64,000 nt of DNA from Apostichopus japonicus. Lineage: Eukaryota > Echinodermata > Holothuroidea > Aspidochirotida > Stichopodidae. The position numbers and the translations under genes are program-made. Shown piece by piece: positions 1 through 32,900 of this stretch (position 1 is the stretch's first letter; each line of letters starts with the position of its first letter). A model generated the notes under the pieces. That model saw only the letters and a list, made by a program, of their open reading frames with translations. It did not search any database and was not told the DNA's origin. Location of the stretch: contig NC_092561.1 of the NCBI RefSeq assembly GCF_037975245.1, positions 17,491,001-17,555,000 on the forward strand, given 5' to 3'.

Positions 1-168
1 AAAATATCTTGGAGAAAAACAAAGTTGAAAGTTGCAAATTTTTCGACTTTTATACCACCATTTGAAGTAAGATTTGAACAGATAAGCTAGTTATGTATGT
101 CGTTATGGTATTGTGGAATCAGTGAGGTTGAGAAAAATCATAGAAAAGGAAGCAAAATGCTGCTTTAA
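1..168. mobile_element. Truncated end of a TTAA-type MITE (family A, copy 1)
   Basis: These bases are near-identical to 1420-1586, the right end of a second copy. They end in the same terminal repeat, reading CAAAATGCTGCTTTAA, with TTAA at 165-168. The left part of this copy lies outside the window. No coding capacity is seen. Confidence 0.7.
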
Positions 169-976
169 AATTTTTTCTGCAGATTTTGGTTGCACTCTTA
201 CCAAAGCTACTGAAATATCACACAAAATGAGGTTGGAGTTAAACCGAGGTGCAACCCAAAATTTGTTCATCTAATGAAAGTTGAAAGGTTGAAGGAAAAA
301 AAAACAGAAGAATAAATTGAAAGAAATAAAAAAATCAACCTTGAAGAATAAATTTAGTCTAAATGACATGCCATTACCCAGGCAGTAATCATGTCTGTTC
401 TTTCAAGTAAAGTTGAAAAACAATAGCCTATTTATATATCTTTTTAAATTAAAATGAACCAATAAGAAGCCCATTTAACCATATTGTTATTTAGCTACCA
501 CGTGAAGCAAATCAACTCAAAATCTGCAGGAAAATTTCTTCAATTATTGCAGTAATTATAATGGTAGTTAACTGTGACTTGTGGCGTAAGTTGCCTTAAT
601 TACTGTACATGAATATATGTGAAAGATATTTTATTGCTGAAATAGTCTGTACAATTTTTGCGAATGCTATATAAAGTAAACAGTTACTGTACGTGCGGCT
701 AAAGTTACATGTAAAAGAATAATTTGTTGATATTTTATCGACCAAGCGGATAAAGGCGGTGGCATTCGAAGCTATGACGCTTAGCAATTTTGAGGTTCTG
801 GGTTAGTAAGGTGGGTTTTCCATCCAAGAGCAATCTACGGTTTCCCCATCAGAAATGACTATCCAAATTGATGGAAAAGGTTCCAAATTTGAGTTAAAAA
901 TGTTGCATTGGAAGCCACCCGATGTGAAAGTTGTAATCCATAAGCCCTTGCAGGCTTCTTCCATATTCGTGGTGGC
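169..976. other. Upstream non-coding DNA
   Basis: AT-rich sequence between two copies of the same MITE. I see no exon, RNA gene or clear promoter here. Confidence 0.5.
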
Positions 977-1586
977 TTAAAGCAGCATTTTGCGTTTGGT
1001 CGCCGTTTTCTACTTTTTTGACATGTCCATCGAGTTTTTTACATATCAATCACAAAACAACAAACTAAGATATCAGCCAAGTTTTTCCCTGCCAACATTG
1101 TTAATTGGCGAGTAATTTAGGATAATTGCAGAAAATGAGAAAAGTATCCGCGACAAAATACCACATTTAAAATTAATCGCATACAGTTCCCCAAACCCAC
1201 TAGTTTGAATTCAACCAATCAGAGATGCAGGTTTAGTTATGAGCCGTTGCTAAAAATAGATTCAAGACTTTGCGTTGGTACAACCAGGGAGTTGTTATGG
1301 AACACCCTGGTACAACTGCCATATAGACTGTACACAAATCACGCATGGTGTTGTATTACGTATTGGTCAATGGCGTTCGTAGTGTTTAAATGGGCGAGGT
1401 TTATTGGGATCCCAACGGAAAATATCTTGGAGAAAAACAAAGTTGAAAGTTGCAAATTTTTCGACTTTTATGCCACCATTTGAAGTAAGATTTAAATAGA
1501 TAAGCTAGTTATGTATGTCGTTATGGCATAGTGGAGTCAGTGAGGTTGAGAGATATCGTAGAAAAGGACGCAAAATGCTGCTTTAA
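977..1586. mobile_element. TTAA-flanked MITE (family A, complete copy)
   Basis: The element starts TTAAAGCAGCATTTTGCG (977-994) and ends with the reverse complement of the same 18 bases, finishing in TTAA at 1583-1586. It is about 610 bp long and its right 165 bp match positions 1-168. TTAA target duplications are typical of piggyBac-like, Kolobok and some Sola elements. No transposase is encoded, so it is non-autonomous. The superfamily is inferred only from the target site. Confidence 0.75.
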
Positions 1587-3630
1587 AGCATGGTAGAAAT
1601 AACTGCCTGCCTGATTATTGTTATTGATATTATTATAATTTTATTGCCTGTATCGACACAGCCTTAGAGCGAGCGAGTTTAAATTATAGCCGTACTACTG
1701 TTGAATTGATCAGCCATAACGTTCGATACAGTATACAGGTATTTACAGTAATTGACTGTTCTGAGAGGCAGCTGTTGACAGTACCATCAGATCCTTGGTA
1801 TTTGTATGTGTTGCAATACTGTATCTAAGTTTGTTAGTTTTTTCACCATTAGGAGTGTGCAGCTAACTGGTGTGAGAATCAATAAAAGATAAAATCTTGA
1901 CTGTTGAATAGGACACAAGCATGGCATTTGCTCAAACAAACACTAACCAGTAAATCAAACACAGGGGTGGATAATGTGTATGGCCTGATAGGTTAGAGAA
2001 ATCGATAAAACAGAGGGTTGGATATAAGGGGAGTATCTTTTTAGCAGTATGGACAATTAAGGAACCACTCATGTTCCAGAGGGGAAAGCACTGTTACCGT
2101 AGGTTACGCTGGGACTTTTCAATTGAACGTATGTGGTCAATATTCAACAGGTATCTAAATTTAGATAATGTTAGCATTGAGCAATAAACTCAACTCTATG
2201 CATTTGCTCTAAAGGTCATCAAAAATCTTTTAAAGATAAATGCGTACAGTAGGATCATGTCTCCGATTGGGATGTTCCAATTATCTGTAGGGGTTATTTT
2301 ACAGCAACAAATATTCTTTGTTGTTTGATATTACACCTGACTACTGTAACTGAGTAAAACTCTCTTATAAACATTGAATTATTCAAAGTTAATTAAAACA
2401 ATCAAGGAAGGGATTCTGCGAAGGGTCTCAAAATAAATTGGGCAATTTGACAAAACAACTTTGTTGCTGTAAAATACCCCTGATAGATAAATGGAACAAT
2501 CCTACCCAGGAAATAAGAGACTTGATACAAATGTTATCAAATTGATCAGATTATTCTGACACATATACTGTGCAAGGTTGCCTACTGTATAGTACCAAAA
2601 TTCAGAATGGGAGGGGAAGAGGTGGGGGGCAGGGGAAGAGAGGAGGGTTGGGAGGATGGGCAGAGGCACCCTCAGAATTATTGTCACAGTGCAGAAATTT
2701 TCAAGCAGGCATTGTGCCATGATATGGGAGATGAGTAGGCAATTTCAATACAACTGAACTTTTGTCTTATTTCTGCCATCCCCCTTCCCCCACGTCTCCA
2801 ATATACCAAGTCTGTGCCATAGTCCTTGCAGTGAACCCCCTCTCCCACACCTCCTTCCCCAAATCTCCCATTTACCAAATCTGTGTCATTGTCCCTTTTG
2901 TGTTACTCCCACCCGTCCTACCCCACATCTCCCATTTACCAAATGTGTGTCATGGTCCCAGTAGTGTAGCTACTGTACAGTATATATTCAGAAATAACTC
3001 TCTATTTTTGGTAGTTTATGAGCGCTGTACATAAATAAAGTTAAATCCACAGGGTGAATTGTTATAATAAAGAACATCAAAGAAGGGTGAAATCTAAAAT
3101 AATAAGACACTCCATCATATCCTTGACAGATATTGGGGACATGCTGGTATGCAGCCTTCACTTTTGAAAGTTGGTATTCTGTTTCCATTGCCAGTTACTG
3201 TCAGCAGAGACTGCCATTGAGTGTCTTTATTTTAACAGTTTTTCATAGAAGAGTGCGGATGCATTGCTAATTAACCGTAGCCTGCCTTGACCTTTTGAAC
3301 CCTGAAGTGGTTAGCTCAGAGCAACATTTTTGATAAAAAAAGAAAAGAAAAAATGTTTCCTGAAATGAATTCAAGATGACATGAGTTTACAACATTCTTG
3401 TGATGGACAGAACCAGGAACATGGCAGCTGGATTTCACTAATCTGGTCTCATTCTGTCAAACATTTGTTGAATTTTGTTCGGTAGTTGTGGAATGCCTGG
3501 TGAATCAAGTGATGGGAAGGTTTTGTTTATACTGAATTGTGATGGGCTAAATATGATGGGTACCATATTGGTATAAATTCGTTTTTCTTGATTGGATTTT
3601 TTGGGTACCTACAGTAACTCAAATTTATGC
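1587..3630. other. Upstream non-coding DNA
   Basis: No supported gene. Around 2755-2950 the + strand carries imperfect repeats of a CATCTCCCATTTACCAA-like phrase within C-rich DNA. Short ORFs here have no recognisable domain. Confidence 0.5.
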
Positions 3631-3994
3631 ATAAAGGGTGTGAAGACTCGCGCAAAGAGAAACGTCTAATGCCGGTAATCTGACCTAGTTTCGAATGAGG
3701 TGTAACAGAAGTGTTAGACACCACCATTGATCCCAGAAAATACACACACAGCTACCGTCGGTAATTAGACACTAGTATACAGTCAGTACATACAGCTGCG
3801 TTCAATACCCACAGCACAGTGTATAAATGATACAGCGATGGACATCTCAGGTCCAGCTAAAGATAACAAGGTATCACGTTTCATTACTGTCTGCATTTTG
3901 TAGCGACACAAACAAAACGTCACTTGCAAGCAACAGGGAGTTAACTTTTTCAGATGGCCGCACGAGGTTTGGGGCTAGTCTTCAATGCCTTTAA
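3631..3994 (+). mobile_element. TTAA-type MITE (family B, copy 1)
   Basis: About 364 bp with terminal inverted repeats: the left end reads TAAAGGGTGTGAAGACTC and the right end is the reverse complement of a TAAAGGCATTGAAGAC-like sequence. The right border is TTAA (3991-3994); the left border is ATAA, one base off. A second copy in opposite orientation lies at 12903-13273 with high identity along its whole length. This copy ends about 70 bp before the likely acceptor of the first kinase exon. Non-autonomous, no ORF of note. Confidence 0.8.
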
Positions 3995-4064
3995 ATAATT
4001 CTCACATGGAACTGTGTCACAGGGTCTGTACAAACATTTCTTGCTTTCGTTTTTGCTTTCGCAG

Positions 4065-24293
<20,229 letters not shown>

Positions 24294-24300
<7 letters not shown>

Positions 24301-25075
24301 TACTTGTAGCAAGTCTAAGAAATGTTATCAATTTAATAAATGATTTCAAAGATGGTACTTGTAGCAAGTCTAAGAAATGTTATCAATTTAATAACTGATT
24401 TAAAAGCTAATACTTTTGGCAAGTCTAAGAAATGTTATAAATTTAATAACTAATTTAATAACTGATTCTTAAAGCTGATACTTGTGGCAAGTCTAAGAAA
24501 TGTTATCAATTTAAGAACTGAATTTAAAGCTGATCTTTGTTGCAAGTCTTAGTAATGTTATAAATATAATAATTGATTTCAAAAGCTGATACTTGTGGCA
24601 AGTCTAAGAAATGTTATCAATTTAATAAGTGATTTCAAAGCTTATACTTGTGGCAAGTCTAAGAAATGTTATCAATTTAATAATGGATTGCAAAAGTTGA
24701 TACTTGTGGCAAGTTTTAGAAAATGTTATCAATTTAGTAACTGATTTCAAAAGTTGATACTTGTGGCAAGTTTAAGAAAATGTTATCAATTTAGTAACTG
24801 ATTTCAAAAGCTGATATTTGTAGCAAGTCTAAGAAATGTTACCAATTTAATAACTGATTCAAAAGCTGATACGTGAAACAAGTCTAAGGAATGTTATCAA
24901 TTTAATAACTGATTTCAAAAGCTGATACTTGTAGCAAGAAATGTGATTAATTAGATAACTGATTCCTAAGGTGGTTCTTGTAGCAAGTCTAAGAAATGTT
25001 ATAAATTTAATAACTGATTGCAAAAGCTGATACTTTTGGCAAGTCTAAGAAATTTTATCAATTTATTAACTGATT
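24294..25075 (+). repeat. About 57-bp minisatellite beginning at the stop codon
   Basis: Around 13-14 units of AGCTGATACTTGTAGCAAGT, CTAAGAAATGTTATC and AATTTAATAACTGATTTC. The first unit starts with the last codons of the kinase ORF. It would form most of the 3' UTR if transcription runs through; later units decay toward 25330. Confidence 0.88.
24335..24340 (+). terminator. Possible poly(A) signal of the STK33-like gene
   Basis: AATAAA 35 bases after the stop codon, created by a variant of the 57-bp repeat (most units read AATAAC). If it is used, the 3' UTR would be very short. Confidence 0.35.
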
Positions 25076-25736
25076 TCAAGAAAAAGTCTAATGACTAATC
25101 TTAAAAGCTGATGATTGAAGCTAGTTTCAGACATGAAATATGATACTTGTATTAAGTCAAAGAAACTCTAAATATTGATCTTGAAAAATTATATTTGTAC
25201 CAAATCTAAGAAATTCAGTTATAAAATATTCCTAAGCAGTTGATACTTGAAGCAAGTCTCAGACATGTGTCGACACCCTCAGCATATATCTCAAAAGCTG
25301 ATGCTTGAAGTAAGTCTAAGAATTGATGTGTTTGTGGGACAGGTGATGCTTGTAACAAGGCAATGAAGACTTCATGTCAATTTCTTATGGAAAATAGTTT
25401 TCATTCTCTGAGAGAGTTGCTATCAGAAGTCACTCTGAAGCATCTAGAATGTAAACACCTCCTGATTAAGGGATTTGTTTGGTAAAAGGAACCAGTTGCT
25501 GTGATTGAATACCAGAATACTATTTCTTTATATCAGAGTACCACTTGTTTGGTAGAATTAAGAATAATTCAGGACACTGTTTGTCTGTGAGTCCATCCAG
25601 TTTCTCAATCCATCCAATCATTATAATACTCACAGTGTTTTGGGTCAAGTGATAGCATCAAAAGAAACTAGGTGTTTGTAGCAAGTATAGAGGCTTTGAA
25701 AAGGAATGGAGGCTGGTTCGTACCTGTTTATACCAG

Positions 25737-25762
25737 GAGGCTCCTACACTAGTAGGAGCCTC
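25737..25762. repeat. Perfect 11-bp hairpin
   Basis: GAGGCTCCTAC, four-base loop ACTA, then GTAGGAGCCTC. It lies downstream of the kinase gene. Confidence 0.8.
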
Positions 25763-26599
25763 TTAAACCACGTCGATGTCTGACTTTCTGAGTAATTCGA
25801 TCAAATTAAGATGACAGCAGCATTACTTTCTATCATTTCTGCACATGAAGCAATTTAGTATTGTGGGTATGACAGATGCCTCTCCGATTGGTTGTCATGG
25901 TTACGTATTATTAAAATCCATCTGATGTAACAGGAATGGTAACATTTCTAAAGTTTTAAGACTTTGTGGTGTATAGATTTACAAACTTTTCTTCTTGCTT
26001 GGTCATGAGTGAATACTGTTTCACGACTTGAATTTTGAGATTAATCGTCTGCCATCTTTGATCGGGCAATAATCCTGGGCTGAAGTCTGCTCAGTTGTTG
26101 TTTCGGCATTTGTTTTATACTGAGATGCCAGGATTTACAAAACAGCTTTGACTAAATGGTTTTTATTTCATCATCTTGTGTTAACACAGAACTGTGCCTT
26201 GATGTCAATTGCTTTGTTATTAGCTACCATTCACCCAGCCCCTTTATGAATATTCATTCCCTTGTGTTGGCCGTTGCGGATTTGTAAAATATTTTAAGTC
26301 CTCAAAAGTATTTACCATTTTGTTCATCGGTAAGGTACATTGTTCCTTTAGTCTTTCTCCATGTTTATGTCATTAATTTCTTTGTTTCATTAATTTCTGT
26401 GTTTTGGTCTTCGAATGTTAAGCTAAGATGATGATGATGTGCCCTTTCTTGAAAGGAATTGCGATACTGCCCATGATATCACGTTATATCCTTAGAGACG
26501 AGATAGTCTTGATTTAAGGGGCCTTCGCCTCTTGGATATCTTCGATAAAAAAATTTAAAAAAAACACCTGAAGCTTGATCAGGTATGAGGACTGTATAA

Positions 26600-26736
26600 G
26601 CTCTGTGTAATGTTTAAGAGTAAAGTATATTTAATGTAGGCTCAGTGAGGCTTACTTAATACCTGCCCCAATAGCTCTGTGTAATGTTTAAGAGTAAAGT
26701 ATATTTAAAGTAGGCTAAGTGAGGCTTACTTAATAG
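26600..26736 (+). repeat. Two-copy tandem duplication of about 70 bp
   Basis: AGCTCTGTGTAATGTTTAAG with AGTGAGGCTTACTTAATA occurs twice in a row. Confidence 0.85.
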
Positions 26737-26814
26737 CTGCCATGTTAGGCATTAAAAGTAGCAGTTGTCTTTTATAATCATACTCCAATTTGACCAGATT
26801 CACCCAAGTCTGTG

Positions 26815-27560
26815 AAGTGATTTTATGATAGACCAGTCAGGGATTGATGTTTGAAGTCCACAGATGATGTCCCAGCGTGAAGAGACAATGTTTGTATATT
26901 AACTATCCATGCTTTTGTATCACCATAATTCTATGTTAAACCTTGATTCTGTGAAATAAAATCTTCTATATCACCTTGATTTCATTGTATACCAGTTAGG
27001 TATTCATGTAATGTCCACAGATGATGTCCCAGCCTGAAGGGACTATATTTGTATATTAACTATCCATCCTTTTGTCTTGTGTATCACCATAATGTTAAAC
27101 CTTGATTCTGTGACATGTCCAAACATGATGTCCCAGCCTGCATGGGACAATGTCTTTATTAACTGTCATAAACTCCCTATCAACTTGATTTCATTGTATA
27201 TCAGTCAGGTATTCATGTATTGTCCACAGATGATGTCCCACCTTGAAGGGGACAATATCTTTATTAACTATCACCTTGATTTCATTGTATACCAGTCAGG
27301 TATTCATGTAATGTCCACAGATGATGTCCCAGCTTGAAGGGGACAATGTCTTTATTAACTGTCATTAAATCTCCTATATCACCTTGATATCATTGTATAT
27401 CAGTTAGGTATTCATATGTCCACAGATGATGTCCTAGCTTCAAGTGGACAATGTCTTTATTAACTGTCTTTAAATCGTCTATATCACCTTGATTTCATGG
27501 TATACCAGTGAGGTTTTCATGTAATGTCCATAGATGAAGTCCTGGCTTGATGGGAAAATG
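26815..27560 (+). repeat. Tandem repeat of about 105 bp
   Basis: Roughly seven units share ATCACCTTGATTTCATTGTA, GTCCACAGATGATGTCC and GACAATGTCTTTATTAACT. Spacing varies because of internal deletions. Confidence 0.85.
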
Positions 27561-27893
27561 TTTGTATCATCTTTGTAATGCCATCCTTCATTTTGTACCT
27601 CCTTAATTCAACAAAGCCTTGTTTTAGGGATAAAAATGTTTGTATTGTTTATTTTTTTAGAACAAACACTGTATTTTCATTTCTATTTGGTGTAGGGAGA
27701 AAATGGAACGGGATAAAGACATTTTAAGTGGAATGAGAGGAGAAGGGAGGGAAATAATTTAAGAATGATTGAATGCCTTGTTGTATTGTCACCTTGACTA
27801 AAATAGATCAATCTTTTATATAAATTATATTGTATACCATTGCCTGTCATTATTTTGTATTCTGAGGTCAGACATTTTGAACTATAAATGTAA

Positions 27894-28147
27894 ATGTCTT
27901 GCACAAACTTTGTAGGTTATGGAATAATCTCCATGTTTATGGACTAATCTACATATTTATGGACTAATCTACATGTTTATGGACTGATGTCTGTGGTTAT
28001 GGATGTCCATGGTTATGGACTTATGTCCATGCTTATGGACTAATGTCGATGGTTAAGGACTAACCCATGGTTACCTATGGTTATGGACTAACGGCCATCG
28101 TTATGAACTATTGTCAGAAGCATGTTAACAAAGTTTGTGCAAGACAT
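27894..28147. repeat. Small element with perfect 20-bp inverted ends
   Basis: ATGTCTTGCACAAACTTTGT at 27894-27913 is exactly inverted at 28128-28147. Between the arms is a roughly 20-bp repeat of CATGTTTATGGACTAAT. It looks like a tiny foldback element that carries a satellite. Confidence 0.75.
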
Positions 28148-29582
28148 CAGGAGAAACTTTAGTCACTGATAATGTGTGTCTGTTTAAAGACATACAATTC
28201 AATCTCATATCCTGCCTACAAAAGACTTTTTAGGAATAAATTAAACCAGGCTAAAATAAACTGTTAATTTCTTTAGATGGGCTTTGTACAGCTGGGATAG
28301 TAACAAGATTATTGTAACCTTGTAGAAATGGGTGGGTTAATTTTTAATAGTAATATTACGGAACTTCAATTTGACCCAACTGTGACTTGAAAGGTCCCTC
28401 TCTCACTATATGAAGTTGAAAAACCTTCGCTCCTTTGTTGCTGGTAATACTGGAGCAGAAGATGTCATCTTTGTAAAAAGTCTGATTTATGCAGATACTC
28501 TTCTGGCTAGTATGATTGACAGCTAACTTCTTCAATTTGAACAATATATGCAAATTTATGCAAATCTCTGAATATTGCATAATAATGAGGATAATTATCT
28601 TGAAGTCAAATAGACAGAAAGGCAGTGAATAATTTAGTGTTGCAGCATAGTTAGAACTGCTGTACATATTAAAATGTGTGTTGGCAGTTTGCCAATCTTG
28701 CACCAGTGATACTGAACACAGCATTCCCTGCAAATCACCTTGAAAAGTATCTGCATAAATAAACATGAATTTAGGGATGTGATTGGCTCTTAGGACTTGG
28801 ACCGTCATGTGACCACGAGAAAGACGAATAAACACCACAGCGATGCTTTAGACAAACAATGTTTAATACAGTAACACAACAGTAACACAACAGTAAACTA
28901 CAGAGATGGTTTCGAGACAATGAAGATTAAAATGACAGTGACAAAAAAAAACAAATGTACTGGAAAGAAACAATAACAGATCTTAGAAAACACTGCAAAA
29001 AACAAAACAAACAGATTTATAGCATAATTGGGAGATACAAGATCAGAATTTAACCCTCTTAAATAAGTAACAGATAATTGGCTGATGGATTCACTTATAT
29101 GACCAATGATAATCTGGCAGTTTGAATTTTTGAAAGAGAACTTTTTACTCTTGTGATGTAGAAGAATGTTCCTTTCAGTGAAAGAAGACCCGGCCGGCCT
29201 CGAAGATCGGCAGTAGCAAGACGAATTGATGTGTACGTCGACAGACGCGATTTTACAACACTTTGATGCAGTTTAGCTCTGTTAAGGCAGGCTGAATACG
29301 TTATGTAAAACATTCCGTCATATATAGGTCTTATTTAGTATATAGCCCTGTATGCTAACAGTTGTCGGGCGCTGTTTAACTTGTCCAGACAAATTTACGT
29401 ATGAAAAAGCAAAAAATGAAGCAAGTTTATATTCTACAGTGAAACATGTAAAGCATTTATACTAACAGATGAAGAAGAAGCGAAGAAAAGTTAAGGTAGT
29501 GAAAAAGAAACGGACAAAAGTTAACGATTACAGAAACGATGTACCGTGAGAAAACAACGATGAAGGAGGAAGGAGAATCAAC

Positions 29583-29946
29583 AAGAACGAAACAACTTGA
29601 CCGGATTCGATCAGGTACGAAACAACCTGACCAGATTCGATCAGGTACAAAACAACCTGACCGGATTCGATCAGGTACGAAACAACCTGACCGGATTCGA
29701 TCAGGAACGAAACAACCTGACCGGATTCGATCAGGTACGAAACAACCTGACCGGATTCGATCAGGTACGAAACAACCTGACCGGATTCGATCAGGTACGA
29801 AACAACCTGACCGGATTCGATCAGGTACGAAACTAGTTGACCAGATTCGATCAGGTACGAAACAACCTGACCGGATTCGATCAGGTACAAAACAACCTGA
29901 CCGGATTCGATCAGGTACGAAACAACCTGACCGGATTCGATCAGGT
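29583..29946. repeat. 30-bp minisatellite, open in several frames on both strands
   Basis: Twelve units of AACAACCTGACCGGATTCGA plus TCAGGTACGA. The length is a multiple of three, so each frame repeats a ten-residue unit: TKQPDRIRSG and NNLTGFDQVR on the plus strand and YLIESGQVVS on the minus strand. Frames of 138 aa (+) and 147 aa (-) result. Each unit contains inverted CCTGA/TCAGG. I see no evidence that any frame is a gene. Confidence 0.9.
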
Positions 29947-32900
29947 AGAGAATAGTATAACGCTTAAACAATTAAAGAAAGAAATACTTGAAACAAAAGA
30001 AGAAAGGAAAAAGAGGAGGAAGAACATGTTAAAAACTTGAATAAAGAAACGGAACAAACTGGAAACATCTTAACATCTTCTCTTTTCATAACATTTTTGG
30101 ATCACAAACACAAAACAGCACACAACATATGCCCAATTAACGATCATCGATTTTAACAGGAGAATAACTTGTAATATGTATGTAATATGTATATTATAGT
30201 TCACATTTTAGTGAAACTTTATAGTTAAGTACCCCACCCCAATTCCCCCACGCCACTAAATACTGAAAATGTGAGCTTATGAACCGTCGAAATAAACGTT
30301 AAAATGTTCAATTCTGGAAACGACTTCCGGATTACAAACATTAAACTGGCAAACAACTTTTATGTTAACGGATGTTAACATTATGAAATGTGACAATAAG
30401 AGAACAGGTTAAGACATCCCCACCCTCAAGTCTTTCCTTCCCCTCCCTCCCCCACCCTCCCCTACTATCACCAGAAAGGTGGAACTTTTCTGAGTGGTTT
30501 CTCCTGCCTACCATTCCCAGAAGTTGACCTCAAACTGGTGTTATTCTTGTCACAGTTGTGTTCATTCAGAGATTGAGTCCATGGTAATAGACAAATATGA
30601 GGGTGGGGTAGGGGTGGGGAGGGGGTAAGTTATAGCAAATGTTTGCCTTCAATTATGATGGATTACAGTTTCTTTAAGTAAGGGCTCGAATAACATTCTT
30701 CCATTATCAGATATGTATCACTGCTAAGCAGTTATATGGATACCTTGTAATTGTAGTCCTGACTAATGAGTAGTAGGGGAGGGGGGGAGGGGAGGGGGAG
30801 GCCAAGAAATGGGAAGGTTGGTTGGTTAAACGATACTTTTCTGAAACAGTCTTTAAGATGATTTAGTAAATTGGGAAGACATTTTTCCGAGAGAATTAAT
30901 TGATTAACGAAAAACAGTTCCCGTCTCCAGAAATCCATTTTAACAGATTCTGTTGTGAAGTTATGATTCACAATGCCGAGGAGTGGGTTAAAAATGAGGG
31001 AAAAAGATGAAAAATTTTAAATTTTCTGACTCGACCTTTGGTTGTTTTGTCTGGTTTTTTTTTGCGGTTAGTTTTTTTAATGGTTTAATATTTTTATAAA
31101 TCAATTAATAGTCCAACTGATGGTTGTGCACTGCTTTCCACATATTGTGGCCGGGATTGAGGGGGGGGGGGGATGGGGACAATTTTGGCATTAGACTTAA
31201 CAAACTTGAAGAGAACTGTTTGGCATTAAGATTATGTATATACAGCAAAACATGAAATATGCAAAGAAACAAAGTGAAAAATTAAAATAACAATAAACAC
31301 ATTAACATGAACTGCTTACAAGTTACAATACAATTGACAGTATAGACAATAACACAATACCTTGCCAACCCCACCCCCCCCCCCTCCCCCAAACAAATTT
31401 CTAACAATTTTTCCTGGTGAAAGGAATTTTACTAATTGAATAATTAATTACAACCCCCCTCCCCTGCCACCCTGAGGTGATCAATTTTATCAAACTGAAG
31501 ATATTTCTTTGTACATAATGATAATGATTTTTAATTATTCCATAGAGTAACAAGTGTTTACTCCATCAGATACAGATGACAAACCAGAATATAAATGGTT
31601 GTTCCAATTTGTTATTAAACCATTACTTTCACCCATTAAATTCTCCCTTTATCAACCCAATTAGGAAGATTAACCACTTCTGTAGGGATACGAGGAAGTT
31701 GCCAGAACCAATGTTACAGTGATAAGGGTTCACTCGTATCCTAACCAAGCAGGAACCACCATCACAGCACCAACCAGAATTCTAACCCAGACTGATGTAA
31801 GAATGGAATTGCACCATCTATAACATTGGTTTTTATTGAGCCATTGATTGAAGAATCTTTCAATTTGGTCACATTAGGCAATGGACCCTGGTTAACAAGG
31901 AGCTGGGATATGGTAGCATTAATTTGAAGCAAGTACCCCCCTCCCCCCCCCCCCCACAAAATGAGGATCCTCTAATTCAGTATCACCAAGAGATGGACCC
32001 CTGTTACTGAGGAGTCGTAATCTGGTTCTTATCAGATCAGGGAGCTCCAATCACACGGTACTTTTAAGCTATAAACACCCAATCAGCAGATACTTTCAAT
32101 TAAGTAACAAAACCCTGATCAGTTAAGAAATGCCAAAAATACTTCTTCAAAAGGAACATTCACAACAGCAGTATGAGCCTATTGAATGAGGAACTTAAGA
32201 AACATTGGCAGCTGCTACTGGGACCCTTATTAACCAGGAACCCGCATTAACTCTACCTTGTTGTCCAGTCTTATAAAGCTTTTAACAGAAACCCTGAAAT
32301 TCTTTGTATTGTCACTACTATGTATGTGCCTTGTATTTCATTTGGTGAAGGTATACGATTGATAAACACAGAAACAGTGAGAATGACCATGTACATTAAC
32401 AAGTATTGACAATACACAGTGTGTAATAAATACCCTTGATTGGACGACAAGACACTCTTACATAAACAGAAACCATGGCGACAGAATCCCCATGGCGACA
32501 GAATCCCACTACGACAAAAAAACCAACTTCTCCCGTCATGTCGAGATTATGGAACGACAACGAATAAACATACGATTAAACTTTGTAAGTAGTTAAAACG
32601 AAAACTTCCGACCGGCGAACACTTGACCGTTGACGGTACAAGCCTGCATGCTGAGGTCCAGCTACAATTCTATGAGACAATTGCAAGGTGGGCAAATACA
32701 TTGCTATATACATAAAAAAAACAAAAAAAATAGAGTCAAATAACAAACAATCCAGGGGGTTGAACAAGAAATGAACAATTGCAAATATCCAAGCTTGGCA
32801 ATTCAAAATTTGAAGGAAAAAAAGAAAAAAAAATTACAAAAGAATTGAATCGAACGAAAAGTAAGTCAAAGATACAACTGAGACAGACAACACCATTAAT

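Noticed and set aside
28356-28838. 160-codon frame on the minus strand
   Set aside because: No recognisable domain, irregular composition, no splice or promoter context; likely chance in AT-rich DNA.
29583-29946. CRISPR-like regular array
   Set aside because: Units are directly adjacent with no unique spacers, and the genome is animal.
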